A program made the position numbers and the translations under genes. The notes under the pieces were generated by a model. It saw only the letters and a list, made by a program, of their open reading frames with translations, did no database searches and had not been told where the DNA came from. Source: Thalassococcus arenae (GTDB lineage: Bacteria; Pseudomonadota; Alphaproteobacteria; Rhodobacterales; Rhodobacteraceae). From it: a stretch of 64,000 bases of DNA. Below are positions 56,003 to 64,000 of the stretch, one piece after another; positions within the stretch are counted from its first letter, which is position 1, and each line of letters opens with the position of its first letter. Where the stretch lies: positions 1,407,001-1,471,000 of the forward strand of contig NZ_JAHRWL010000001.1 of assembly GCF_019104745.1 (NCBI RefSeq). Reading direction: 5' to 3'.

Positions 56003-57216
56003 GGACGTTTTCCCCGGGGCGGCCTGCCCGCGTTGTAGCCAGTGAACAGCTGAGACAACCATGCGGCCTCTGCCCGGATTTCGAAGGCGGATTCGACCCT
56101 GTTTCGACCCTTTTCGCCCATGCTCCGGCGCCGGTCTGGATCGTTCAAGAGGGTTTGAATCGCACTCTGCAGCGCGATTGCGTCGCCCGGCGGTACAAGA
56201 AACCCGCTTACACCGTGTTCCACCAGCTCCGGGATGCCGGCGATCTGCGTGGCCACCACCGGCACCCTTGCGGCCATCGCTTCCATCAACACGACCGGGA
56301 CGCCTTCTGCAAAACTGGGCAGCACGAAAACGTCGGTATCCGCCAAGGCCCTGGCGACGTCCGATTGCGATTTGTAGCCGACGAACTCTATCGGCAAACC
56401 TTGCGCCCGGCGTTCCAGATCCGAACGTTCGGGCCCGTCACCGATCATGGTCAGCCGGGTTCCGGCAATATCGATCCGTCGCAATGCGTCGAACAGAACG
56501 GGCACGCCTTTGACCGCGGCCAGACGCCCTACAAACAGCAGGTTGGCGCCGTTGTGCCGAGACATCGCATAGCGCGATACGTCGACCCCGCAATGCACGA
56601 TATGGAACCGGTCCCAATGCGCCTGGTCGGCGAAACACATCAACTGCGCCCGGCAGTATTCGCTGATGCAGGCGACGAATGCGGCGCGCGCGGCCTTTTC
56701 GTCGATGCGCCAGTGATGCGGTTCGAAAAAGATGTCGGGTCCGTGAATGGTAAAGCTGTAAGGGATGCCCGACAACGCCGAGGCCAGCATCGCCACGGTG
56801 CAGGACGCCTTGGCGATGTGGTTGTGAAGGTGGTCGACGCCTTCGTCGGCAAGATGCGCCGCCAGCACGGCGGCCTCTGCGAAATAGATCAGGTTGTACA
56901 CCCGGCCCCGGACTCCTTTGGGCGCGGTGCGCCATGCAAGCGCAAGGGCCTGCATGTAGCGAACCGGGTGTTTCATCCATCGAAGATGCGCGCGCATCAG
57001 GCGCAGAGGAGATTTGCAGGCATCGAGAACCTTGAACGTGCCAGCATGTTCTTGGCGTTGTTCCGGTCCGACCAGATGTTCGTGTCCGGTGGTTCGGATC
57101 GAACAGGTCAAGACCTCGTGTCCAAGCGCACGCAGCGCTGCGACTTCGCGCTGGATGAACGTGTCGGAGGCGCGGGGATATTCGCCGGTCAGGTAGGCCA
57201 GTTTTGGGGGTGTCAC
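55999..57216 (-). CDS. Glycosyltransferase family 4
   Basis: 405-aa GT-B enzyme with PPKLAYLTGEYPRASDTFIQ, DHLHNHIAKASCTVAML, FVGRLAAVKGVPVLF and the donor site FVLPSFAEGVPVVLMEAMAARVPVVAT. Start is GTG at 57216, overlapping the epimerase stop (GTGA); the longer frame to 57438 lies inside that gene. Similar in plan to the GT4 at 33557. Confidence 0.88.
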   Translation of the reverse strand: MTPPKLAYLTGEYPRASDTFIQREVAALRALGHEVLTCSIRTTGHEHLVGPEQRQEHAGTFKVLDACKSPLRLMRAHLRWMKHPVRYMQALALAWRTAPKGVRGRVYNLIYFAEAAVLAAHLADEGVDHLHNHIAKASCTVAMLASALSGIPYSFTIHGPDIFFEPHHWRIDEKAARAAFVACISEYCRAQLMCFADQAHWDRFHIVHCGVDVSRYAMSRHNGANLLFVGRLAAVKGVPVLFDALRRIDIAGTRLTMIGDGPERSDLERRAQGLPIEFVGYKSQSDVARALADTDVFVLPSFAEGVPVVLMEAMAARVPVVATQIAGIPELVEHGVSGFLVPPGDAIALQSAIQTLLNDPDRRRSMGEKGRNRVESAFEIRAEAAWLSQLFTGYNAGRPPRGKRP

Positions 57217-58178
57217 CGGTGGTCCCCCACGCTTTGCGCGAGAACCGTCTCGAAATCGGCCCGATCGGCGCCACCCAGTGCGGCGCGCAAAGCGGTGTTC
57301 GGGTAGTGCAATGGCATCAGGCGAGCGCGGGCAATGGGAACCTGGAACAGACCGGGCAGATGGCGGGCAATGGGCGACAGCACTGCCGTCATCGCCATCC
57401 AGAAGCCGTAGCCGATCGGCAGAACCAGCCGCGGCCATCCTGTGGCCCTGCGATGCGCGCGGACAAATCGCGCGCGGCTGGGCCGGTCGTCGTCAACCGC
57501 GTTCAGCGCGGTCACGCCTCGGGGATCGGTCAGGGCCGCCTGAACCAGCATTTCCGCCAAGTGATCGACATGGACCAATGGCAATTCACCATCCTCGCCG
57601 CCGATCCGCACGAAAAGGCGGGACACCCAGAAGCCCATCAAGGCATGCCAGGTGCGCCCCGGACCCCAGACCGCTCCGGGTCGGATAAGCCAAGCCGGGC
57701 GGCGCGATGCACGCACCATCTCCTCTTGCTGCAGCTTGGCGGCAGTGTAGGCGTCGCGCGCCGTGTCCGCGCGTTCCAACGGGCTGGTCTCGGTCAGGGT
57801 GTCGCCCAGCTTCAATGCCATCGTGTCGTAGACCGTGATCGAGCTGACAAGAACCAGGCGCGTCTCCGTACCGTTCATGGCGGCCAGGACGCGGTCGGTT
57901 CCGGACAGCGTGTCGCGTTCATGGGCGGCGGGATCGCCACCCAGATGGGCGGCTGCGTGAATGACGGCCTGGGCGTTCTGCATGGCGCTGCGCAAGATAT
58001 CGACGCTTTGGGGATCCGACAAATCGGCACGCACAGTCTCGATTTCGGCATCACCTGCCCATGCTGCCGGCGCAGGAGAACGGATTACCGCGGTCACCTC
58101 GATGCCACGCCGACGCGCTGCTGCGACCGTGGCGCGCCCGACAAAGCCGGTGGCGCCGGTCAAGAGGATGCGGGTCAC
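57213..58178 (-). CDS. NAD-dependent epimerase/dehydratase
   Basis: 321-aa extended SDR: RILLTGATGFVGRATVAAARRRG, AVIHAAAHLGGDP, VLVSSITVYD, and DAYTAAKLQQEEMV where Tyr-x3-Lys sits as YTAAK. It probably acts on a nucleotide sugar. GTG at 58178 gives a GTGA overlap with the upstream Gfo/Idh stop, as elsewhere in this operon; ATG at 58187 is an alternative. Confidence 0.85.
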   Translation of the reverse strand: MTRILLTGATGFVGRATVAAARRRGIEVTAVIRSPAPAAWAGDAEIETVRADLSDPQSVDILRSAMQNAQAVIHAAAHLGGDPAAHERDTLSGTDRVLAAMNGTETRLVLVSSITVYDTMALKLGDTLTETSPLERADTARDAYTAAKLQQEEMVRASRRPAWLIRPGAVWGPGRTWHALMGFWVSRLFVRIGGEDGELPLVHVDHLAEMLVQAALTDPRGVTALNAVDDDRPSRARFVRAHRRATGWPRLVLPIGYGFWMAMTAVLSPIARHLPGLFQVPIARARLMPLHYPNTALRAALGGADRADFETVLAQSVGDHR

Positions 58179-59302
58179 GTCGCCCATGGCATCGGGTCCA
58201 TCGGCGCGCAGCGCGTGGTCATGGTCTGAGCGCCCGCAGTCTCGCCTGCGTTCTGGATCGCGAGCGTCACCTCGGTCAGATGCAGCGCATAGTCGCCGCC
58301 CAGTCGCGACGACCGGCCGGTCGCGATCGCATCCAGTACCTCGGCGGGTCCCAAGAGAAAGTTCATTGCTGCGGCTCCCCAGCGGCCGACTTTCGGGTGC
58401 GTCGGGCCCGACAGTTTCACCCGGCGTTTCCACGGCGACTCGAACAGGCGGCGTCGCAGGGAAAAGCGCTCGGCGAACCGGACTTTCGCAGAGTTGTTCC
58501 ACGCTGCGTCGCACGACAAAACACCTTTGTCGCCGATCACCCGGATCGTGTGGTCATGGGGTGCGACGATCGAGCACGTCAACCGCACCAGGGGGCCGTT
58601 GTCGAGGAACAGCGTTGCCACCGAAACGTCGGGGGCAAACGGGCCCGTGCCTTCCTTTTCGGGCAGGGTTTCGGCCGATGCGGCGACCACCGTCCGTACC
58701 GAGCCGAACCAGGCGATCAGCCACCCCAGGTAGTAGCCGGCATGTTCCAGGGTGCAGCCGGTGCGGAACTCGTCCTCGTAAGGCCACGGCGCGCCGCTTT
58801 CGCTGCGCCATTTGCGATAGGCCGCCTGCGGTATGAAACCGTCATCCAGTTCGGCGTAGATCAACCGCGGCGTGCCAGCAACGTTCTTGCGCAAAGCCGC
58901 GGCCATCGTCTGGGCCGCTTCTCCCAGAACCGAGCAGGGCGCGGTTGCCAGCGTCAAGCCATTGGTGTCGGCCAAACGGTGAAGGCTGCGCGCCTGTTCC
59001 AGTGCCATTGCCAGCGGCTTTTCCGAATAGACATGCCGACCGGCGTCCAGGCATGCCTTGGTGGTTGCGAAATGCTCTGCGGGATTGGTCAGGTTCAACA
59101 CCAAACCGTCCGGCGGTGTCGACGCGATCAGCGCATCCAGCGATGCGGCTGCGGGCAAGTTCCAATAGCTGCAAAAGGCGGCCAGGCGCGTTGGGTCGCG
59201 GTCCCAGACCGCAGCGACGCGAAGCCCGGGCATCACCGAAAGCGACCGCAAGTACAGATCCGCAACGAAGCCGCAACCCAGCAGGCTGATGACACCGGTC
59301 AT
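58175..59302 (-). CDS. Gfo/Idh/MocA family oxidoreductase
   Basis: 375-aa NAD(P)-dependent sugar oxidoreductase: ISLLGCGFVADLYLRSL, VLNLTNPAEHFATTKACL, the EKPLAMALEQ motif, and a C-terminal sheet domain (IRVIGDKGVLSCDAAW). First gene of the minus operon. The start at 59302 is chosen since the longer frame to 59467 runs through the divergent promoter region. Confidence 0.87.
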   Translation of the reverse strand: MTGVISLLGCGFVADLYLRSLSVMPGLRVAAVWDRDPTRLAAFCSYWNLPAAASLDALIASTPPDGLVLNLTNPAEHFATTKACLDAGRHVYSEKPLAMALEQARSLHRLADTNGLTLATAPCSVLGEAAQTMAAALRKNVAGTPRLIYAELDDGFIPQAAYRKWRSESGAPWPYEDEFRTGCTLEHAGYYLGWLIAWFGSVRTVVAASAETLPEKEGTGPFAPDVSVATLFLDNGPLVRLTCSIVAPHDHTIRVIGDKGVLSCDAAWNNSAKVRFAERFSLRRRLFESPWKRRVKLSGPTHPKVGRWGAAAMNFLLGPAEVLDAIATGRSSRLGGDYALHLTEVTLAIQNAGETAGAQTMTTRCAPMDPMPWAT

Positions 59303-59526
59303 GCCGGGCCTCCTTGCCCGCCTGTGTCGCGGTTCCAAACCTGCACCATGTTGCCTGCCTCGTTTTCGGAACCGACTATCCATGCAAATCATGACGACAT
59401 TTCGGCGCCGCGGCAAACCCCGGAAAACCGGCGTGTCTCTGATGTCGCGCTTTCGCGGATTTCGCACATGTCCTGGTAAAACGTCCTTCTCGTGTTCGTG
59501 AATAGCGCTATCTAGAAGGCGGGGAG

Positions 59527-60306
59527 ATGTGTTTGCCGTTCATGCAGTTCTCGATTGCCGATCAGATCATCGCCGTGAACGTACCATCCTGGGCCGCGCT
59601 AGAGGCGCGTGTCGCAGAGCGGTTGGCGCGCAAACGCGGTTTCGCCCTGGCCACAATCAATCTCGATCACATCGTCAAACTGCGCCGTTCGAGTGCATTT
59701 CGCGCCGCATACGCACAACAGGATCTGGTCTGTGCCGATGGCAATCCGGTCGTGTGGATGTCGCGCATTGCGGGCCGCCCCGTCGCGCTGATCCCCGGCT
59801 CTGATGCGATCCTGCCGCTGGCACGGATCGCGGCCAAGCAGGGCGTCAGGCTGGGCCTTGTGGGAAGCACCGAACCCGTGCTGCGAGCGGCAAAAAGCTA
59901 TCTCGAACGCGAGATCCGCGATCTTGAGGTCGCGCTGACGGTCGCGCCGCCGATGGGGTTCGACCCAGAGGGCGACGAAGCGCGCGCGATCCATGCACGG
60001 CTGGCCGATGCCGGAGTGGGTCTGTGTTTCGTTGCGCTGGGTGCGCCCAAGCAAGAGATTTTTGCCGCCCTCGGTCGGCGCGAGGCGCCGCAGATCGGTT
60101 ATGCCTCGATCGGGGCCGGGCTGGATTTCTTCGCTGGAACCCAGCAGCGAGCGCCGCTGTGGGTGCGCCGGATGGCTCTGGAATGGCTGTGGCGCGCGGC
60201 AAGTGCGCCGCGACGGCTGGGTCCGCGCTACCTGGAATGCCTCGCGATCCTGCCCGGTCAGTTGGTGCAGGCGTTTTGGTTGCGGATGCGGTCCGATCGG
60301 ATCTAG
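59527..60306 (+). CDS. WecG/TagA/CpsF family glycosyltransferase (GT26)
   Basis: 259-aa transferase that adds a sugar to an undecaprenyl-diphosphate-linked primer. Family features are the ATINLDHIVKLRRS segment, LVCADGNPVVWMSRI, RLGLVGSTEPVLRAA, VALGAPKQEIF and IGAGLDFFAGTQQRAP. Start at 59527 (GGGGAG abuts it) or 59542. It stands between two divergent/convergent gene sets, its stop shared as CTAG with the SDR gene. Confidence 0.9.
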   Translation: MCLPFMQFSIADQIIAVNVPSWAALEARVAERLARKRGFALATINLDHIVKLRRSSAFRAAYAQQDLVCADGNPVVWMSRIAGRPVALIPGSDAILPLARIAAKQGVRLGLVGSTEPVLRAAKSYLEREIRDLEVALTVAPPMGFDPEGDEARAIHARLADAGVGLCFVALGAPKQEIFAALGRREAPQIGYASIGAGLDFFAGTQQRAPLWVRRMALEWLWRAASAPRRLGPRYLECLAILPGQLVQAFWLRMRSDRI

Positions 60307-61070
60307 AGCCTGCGCGGCTTGCGGCGGCGCATCAGCAGCACGTCTTTCAGACGGCCCTTCATGCCGCGCGGTGGCAGCACCTCGGTGTCCATCTCGAACA
60401 GCGTTCCGCTGAGGGCAGGATCGCAGCGCAGCGCCAGTTCGACGCCCCATCGCGCCGCTGTTTCCGGCTCGAGCCCGTCGGGGATGCCCATCTCTGTTTT
60501 CAACATCCCCGGCATCCAGTCGCCGATCACGATGTCCGGGAACCGGTCGGCGAGGTCGGCAACCAGGGCACGGGTCAGGATGCGCGCGGCACCTTTCGAC
60601 ACCGAATAGGCCGAAGAGGATGGCAGCGGATGCAGATCGGCAAAGGTCGACACGTTCAGGATGCGCCCGCGTCCGCGTTCAGTCATCCCGTCGAGAACGG
60701 CGCGTGAACACGCCACGACGCCGCCCAGGTTGACGGCGACCGTGGCCATGAAGCTGTCTGCGGTTTCTTCGAGAAAATCGCGGCGCGGATATTGTGCTGC
60801 ATTGTTGATCAGCAGCGCGATCGGCCCGATTTCCGCCTGGATCGTGTCGAAAACGCCTGTCACCTCGGCGGTCTTGCCAATGTCGAGCGGCACTGGAACG
60901 ACCTGTCCAGCCGCGGCCATGCTTGCGGTTTCTTCCAGCGCGGCGCGGCGGCGTCCGATCGCGGCCACGCGAAAACCCTGCGCCGCCAGCCGAAGCGTCA
61001 AGGCGCGGCCAAGACCCGACCCGGCCCCGGTAACCGCCGCGATACCGTCCTGTGGGGTCAGTCGCGTCAT
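60303..61070 (-). CDS. Short-chain dehydrogenase/reductase
   Basis: 255-aa classical SDR: AAVTGAGSGLGRALTLRLAA, LINNAAQYPRRDFL, and the catalytic Ser-Tyr-Lys in NVSTFADLHPLPSSSAYSVSK. Basic tail (MRRRKPRRL). Its start overlaps the GMC oxidoreductase stop (ATGA at 61067-61070), so the pair is coupled. Likely reduces a keto intermediate. Confidence 0.88.
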   Translation of the reverse strand: MTRLTPQDGIAAVTGAGSGLGRALTLRLAAQGFRVAAIGRRRAALEETASMAAAGQVVPVPLDIGKTAEVTGVFDTIQAEIGPIALLINNAAQYPRRDFLEETADSFMATVAVNLGGVVACSRAVLDGMTERGRGRILNVSTFADLHPLPSSSAYSVSKGAARILTRALVADLADRFPDIVIGDWMPGMLKTEMGIPDGLEPETAARWGVELALRCDPALSGTLFEMDTEVLPPRGMKGRLKDVLLMRRRKPRRL

Positions 61071-62623
61071 GTCCCGCTGCTCCGTTTGATGGCGTCCGCC
61101 ACCCGCAAGGCGTTGGCCGCGATGGTCAGGCTGGGATTGACGCCCATCGAGCTGGGCAAGAACGACGCGTCAGCCACCCAGAGGTTGGTCAGATCATGCG
61201 CCCGGCAATGCGCGTCCAGAACCGAAGCGTCGGGGTCGTGACCAAAGCGCAAGGTGCCGCAAGGATGGCCATAGTTCAACTCCGGCGCGAGGCTCAGCAT
61301 CAGGTGCCGGTGACCGCGCAGCGCGCGACCGATCGCCTTGCGAAAGGCACGGCGGCGGTCATGCAGTTCCTTGTGGATGGTGTAGGTGACTGCCAGCTTG
61401 TCGGGTTGTGTAGCGTCGTATTGCACCCGGTTCTCCGGGTAGGGCAGGTCTTCCATCAGACCCACGAAGATTTGGGCATGACCGAACAACAGCTGCGAGG
61501 CGGCGGCGACCGCGCGAACAGCCTGACGCGTGCCCGGCGTGTGTTTCAGCCAGCTTCGGTCGATCATCCGCGATAGATAGAACACCGTTTCGCCGTACGA
61601 GGCGCGGATACCCATGGCCTGCACGGTGCCCAGCCGCTGACCGTGCCGGTGGTAGAAATCGCGCAGCGAGATCGCCTTGGTCGGTCCGTCGTCCGGCGTG
61701 CCGCGCCTCGGCCACAGGGCAAACATCTCGTTTACGTGAAACATCAGGTTCCGCCCCACCAGGCCGGACCTGTTTGCCGCCCCCATGGGCCACGCTTCGC
61801 TGGCCGAGGCCAACAGAAGTCGCGGTGAACCAAGCGCGCCGGCGGCCAGCACATAGCGCTTTGCCCGCAAGACCCGCGTTTCGCCGCCGCGCCGGATCTC
61901 GATGCCCTCGACCCGGTCGGCCCGCCCCAGCAGGCGCAAGGCTTGGGTATCGGTCATCAGCGTCGCGTTGCCGGTGGCCAGTGCCGGTTCCACCCCCGCG
62001 GACCGGCCGTCCATCTTGCAGGTTTCGGGGCATTTGGTGCCCAGACAGTTGCGACAGCCGGGGACGCGTTCGATGGCGGTATGGGCATGATAGGGATGCA
62101 GCCCGCTGGCGGTAAGGCTGTCCATCAAAGCGGACTCGGTCGCGGTCAGCCGGGGCGGATCGCGCAAGGGCAAGCTGTGCTCGGTACTCAGCGGATCGGG
62201 TGTGCCGTAAACCCGGTACAGTCGGGCCGCGGCATCGAAATGCGGCAGGAACGCATCGAAGCCAACGGGCCAGCCGCCTGTCGGGTGCGGGTGGTCGGGA
62301 AGATCGTCCAGATCGTGGCGTTCGGGCCGTTCCAGCGTGGCGGCGTAGAACACCGATGACCCGCCCAGCCCGGCGCCAAGCGGCGCGTAGAAAGCGCTGT
62401 CGGCTCCGTCGAGCGTGACATGCAACTTGTCGGGCCACAGACCGCGCGTGCGTCGCGCCTCGGGCACGGAAATCTCGGACAAGCCATGTGTTTCGCGTCG
62501 TCGCCCGGCGGAACCGCGTTCGACGAACAGAACCTTTTGACCGGCTTCGGACAACGCGCGACCGACCGTGCCGCCACCGATCCCGGTGCCGATGACGATC
62601 ACGTCCCAGTCCTCGTTGGTCAT
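61067..62623 (-). CDS. GMC family FAD oxidoreductase with cysteine cluster
   Basis: 518-aa flavoprotein: FAD loop DVIVIGTGIGGGTVGRALS, GLGGSSVFYAATLERP, RYVLAAGALGSPRLLLAS, and the C-terminal active-site region NLWVADASFLPSSMGVNPSLT. In the middle it has CRNCLGTKCPETC (Cx2Cx4Cx3C), a tight four-cysteine group that could hold a metal or Fe-S centre. It overlaps the acyltransferase gene (ATGA at 62620-62623) and the SDR gene. It probably oxidises a sugar hydroxyl. Confidence 0.87.
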   Translation of the reverse strand: MTNEDWDVIVIGTGIGGGTVGRALSEAGQKVLFVERGSAGRRRETHGLSEISVPEARRTRGLWPDKLHVTLDGADSAFYAPLGAGLGGSSVFYAATLERPERHDLDDLPDHPHPTGGWPVGFDAFLPHFDAAARLYRVYGTPDPLSTEHSLPLRDPPRLTATESALMDSLTASGLHPYHAHTAIERVPGCRNCLGTKCPETCKMDGRSAGVEPALATGNATLMTDTQALRLLGRADRVEGIEIRRGGETRVLRAKRYVLAAGALGSPRLLLASASEAWPMGAANRSGLVGRNLMFHVNEMFALWPRRGTPDDGPTKAISLRDFYHRHGQRLGTVQAMGIRASYGETVFYLSRMIDRSWLKHTPGTRQAVRAVAAASQLLFGHAQIFVGLMEDLPYPENRVQYDATQPDKLAVTYTIHKELHDRRRAFRKAIGRALRGHRHLMLSLAPELNYGHPCGTLRFGHDPDASVLDAHCRAHDLTNLWVADASFLPSSMGVNPSLTIAANALRVADAIKRSSGT

Positions 62624-64000
62624 CCGCGGTCGTCCTGTTCGGCGTTCGTCGGTTGTCGCAGCATCTGTCCGAACGTCGCGGCGAACAGGTCTTTGAGGCG
62701 CAGGGCGGCAGTATTCGTAACGTGGTTGTTGTCGAAATACTGTCCGATGCCATCGATGACGGCATGACAGGCGCTGTCATCGCAGAAGGCCGGCCAGGGA
62801 TCGATCCAGATGATGTCGCCGGTATCGGCCAAGTCGGCCCAGATGCCGTCGCCGGCTGCGGCGCGGGTTCGTGCGCCGGCAAGCGAAATCGAAGACGCGG
62901 TGGTTGGCAGGGCGGCCAGCGGCCAGCCCGCATGAGCCGCTTCGCGCGCGGCGCGGCGGCTGTCGTACCGCGCGATTTCGGGCGGTTGGCGCAGAACGGC
63001 GATGGTGTCGAAGCGCTGTCGAAGCGCTGACACGGTGTCTTTCGCGGCCTGCTCCGCGATCTCGGCCTGTAATGTCCCTTGCGCGGGAATCGAGGTCAGC
63101 GGGTGCAAGGCAATGCGGTTGTGAGCATCCAGTCCGGTGCCCGATCCGGTCGCATAATAGCTCCACCGGCCGATCAGCAGAATGGTGTCGAGGCTGTCGA
63201 TGCGCGAAAAGCTTTGCGCGATTTGCGTGTTCGCCTGCGTGCATGCCGTGTCCTGAGCGGGTGTGGCGGCGCTTTCGGTCTTACGGACGCCGACAAGAGG
63301 CGGACAGCCGGCGCGCCAGAGGGTGATGCCCGGCGTGCCACTGTCCCAGGCAGCGCGATCCAGACCTTCGCGGAAGGCGCGGACGTGACTGTCGCCCCAG
63401 ATCGCCACGCGCGGCGGCCCTTCGGGGCCGATCGGACAGACATCGAGGCCCATGAGCGGGCCGCTGCCGGGAACATGGCATCGGCTCCAATCCTGCAGGA
63501 AATCACCCGAAGCGGCGATATGGGTCCGGGCCTCGGCACCGAAACGACCGGGCAATCCGTCCTGCGTGTACAAAATCGCACCCAGTGAAAGAAGAACCGC
63601 CGTTGCCGCGGCGGTTCCCGCAAAGGCGATCCCGCCAGTCAGCGTGCGCGACCGGCGCACCGGCTGTTCAACGAACCGCCAGGACAGCCAGGCGATGCCC
63701 ACCGATGCCGCAATCCAGATCAAGGACCAGGACGGGTTTCCGTGGTTGCCCTGAAGGTAGCCGGACAACACGAAGATCGGCCAGTGCCAGAGGTAAAGCG
63801 AATACGAAATCAGCCCGAAGAAAACCGAAACCGGGTGACACAAGGCCCTGTTGACCGGGTTGTCAGCGGCGCCGTTCGCCAACAGCAGCACCGTGCCCGC
63901 GACCGGCAGAATTGCGAGCAAACCGGGGAACAGCGGTCCGGCCGGGATGGCGGCGACCGAAAACACCAACAGCCCGATGCCCGACCAGCTCAGGATATCC
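62620..64000 (-). CDS. Acyltransferase-3 / SGNH O-acyltransferase (5' end beyond window)
   Basis: The frame stays open to the window edge, so the N-terminus is missing. The visible part has the last acyltransferase-3 membrane helices (LISYSLYLWHWPIFVLSGYL, WLSWRFVEQPVRRS) and a C-terminal SGNH domain with VAIWGDSHVRAF and a catalytic Asp/His in YFDNNHVT. Such OafA/YrhL-type proteins O-acetylate surface polysaccharides. First in the coupled unit acyltransferase - GMC - SDR. Confidence 0.9.
   Translation of the reverse strand, partial: DILSWSGIGLLVFSVAAIPAGPLFPGLLAILPVAGTVLLLANGAADNPVNRALCHPVSVFFGLISYSLYLWHWPIFVLSGYLQGNHGNPSWSLIWIAASVGIAWLSWRFVEQPVRRSRTLTGGIAFAGTAAATAVLLSLGAILYTQDGLPGRFGAEARTHIAASGDFLQDWSRCHVPGSGPLMGLDVCPIGPEGPPRVAIWGDSHVRAFREGLDRAAWDSGTPGITLWRAGCPPLVGVRKTESAATPAQDTACTQANTQIAQSFSRIDSLDTILLIGRWSYYATGSGTGLDAHNRIALHPLTSIPAQGTLQAEIAEQAAKDTVSALRQRFDTIAVLRQPPEIARYDSRRAAREAAHAGWPLAALPTTASSISLAGARTRAAAGDGIWADLADTGDIIWIDPWPAFCDDSACHAVIDGIGQYFDNNHVTNTAALRLKDLFAATFGQMLRQPTNAEQDDRG

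Overview
The window is GC-rich, densely packed DNA that looks like a chromosomal segment of an alphaproteobacterium, most likely a Rhodobacteraceae (roseobacter/Rhodobacter) member. The main pointers are a divergent regB / senC-regA redox-signalling locus close to ahcY, a tsaD-gpsA-yciI-EVE operon, a hemD / mitofilin-like / hemY_N block, two near-perfect CtrA boxes and many 4-nt ATGA/GTGA start-stop overlaps. No insertion sequence, phage or CRISPR was seen. Assignments come from reading motifs by eye, not from database searches.

Region 1 (1-8.1 kb): a PAS-domain sensor fragment (possible DivL) behind a CtrA box, regB / senC-regA, two GNAT acetyltransferases with an HD hydrolase, an FkbM methyltransferase, ahcY and a DUF2853 protein. 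Region 2 (8.1-17 kb): a candidate ~100-nt sRNA, then housekeeping genes (DUF1761, EVE, yciI, gpsA, tsaD on minus; hemD, mitofilin-like, hemY on plus), tRNA-Thr(CGT), a 35-aa membrane micropeptide coupled to a flavocytochrome-type ferredoxin reductase. Region 3 (17-23.5 kb): sugar-precursor genes for surface polysaccharide: phosphomannomutase, kpsF/kdsD-kdsB-kdsA (Kdo), UDP-glucose dehydrogenase, and an LpxR-like lipid A deacylase. Region 4 (23.5-30.5 kb): a Hint-domain protein behind a second CtrA box, an SH3 protein, a hydroxyacid dehydrogenase, gamma-glutamyltransferase, an unknown protein, and leuA with a leucine-rich leader peptide and mutually exclusive hairpins (attenuator).

Region 5 (30.6-64 kb) is the notable part: one large locus that mixes exopolysaccharide machinery with a complete-looking small polyketide/non-ribosomal-peptide assembly line. 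It opens with a secreted SGNH + clan-A glycosidase + RTX protein, then glycosyltransferases and a Wzx-like flippase. A tight operon follows: a single-module PKS of unusual order (KS-AT-KR-DH-ACP-TE), a GT2 glycosyltransferase, an NRPS with an N-terminal formyltransferase domain and a luciferase-like monooxygenase inserted in its adenylation domain (MupA/Atu3671 type), and a phosphopantetheinyl transferase. A Wzz-type chain-length protein, BY-kinase-like ATPase, Gfo/Idh-SDR fusion, more glycosyltransferases, epimerase, WecG-type transferase, an SDR/GMC oxidoreductase pair and an O-acyltransferase (cut by the window end) complete it.

The simplest reading of region 5 is that the assembly line makes a small formylated, oxidised aminoacyl-polyketide that is glycosylated or attached to the exported polysaccharide. 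That link is inference from gene order and coupling; a free metallophore or signalling molecule remains possible. An initiating phosphoglycosyl transferase, a Wza-type outer-membrane porin and a Wzy polymerase are not seen here and may lie beyond position 64000.
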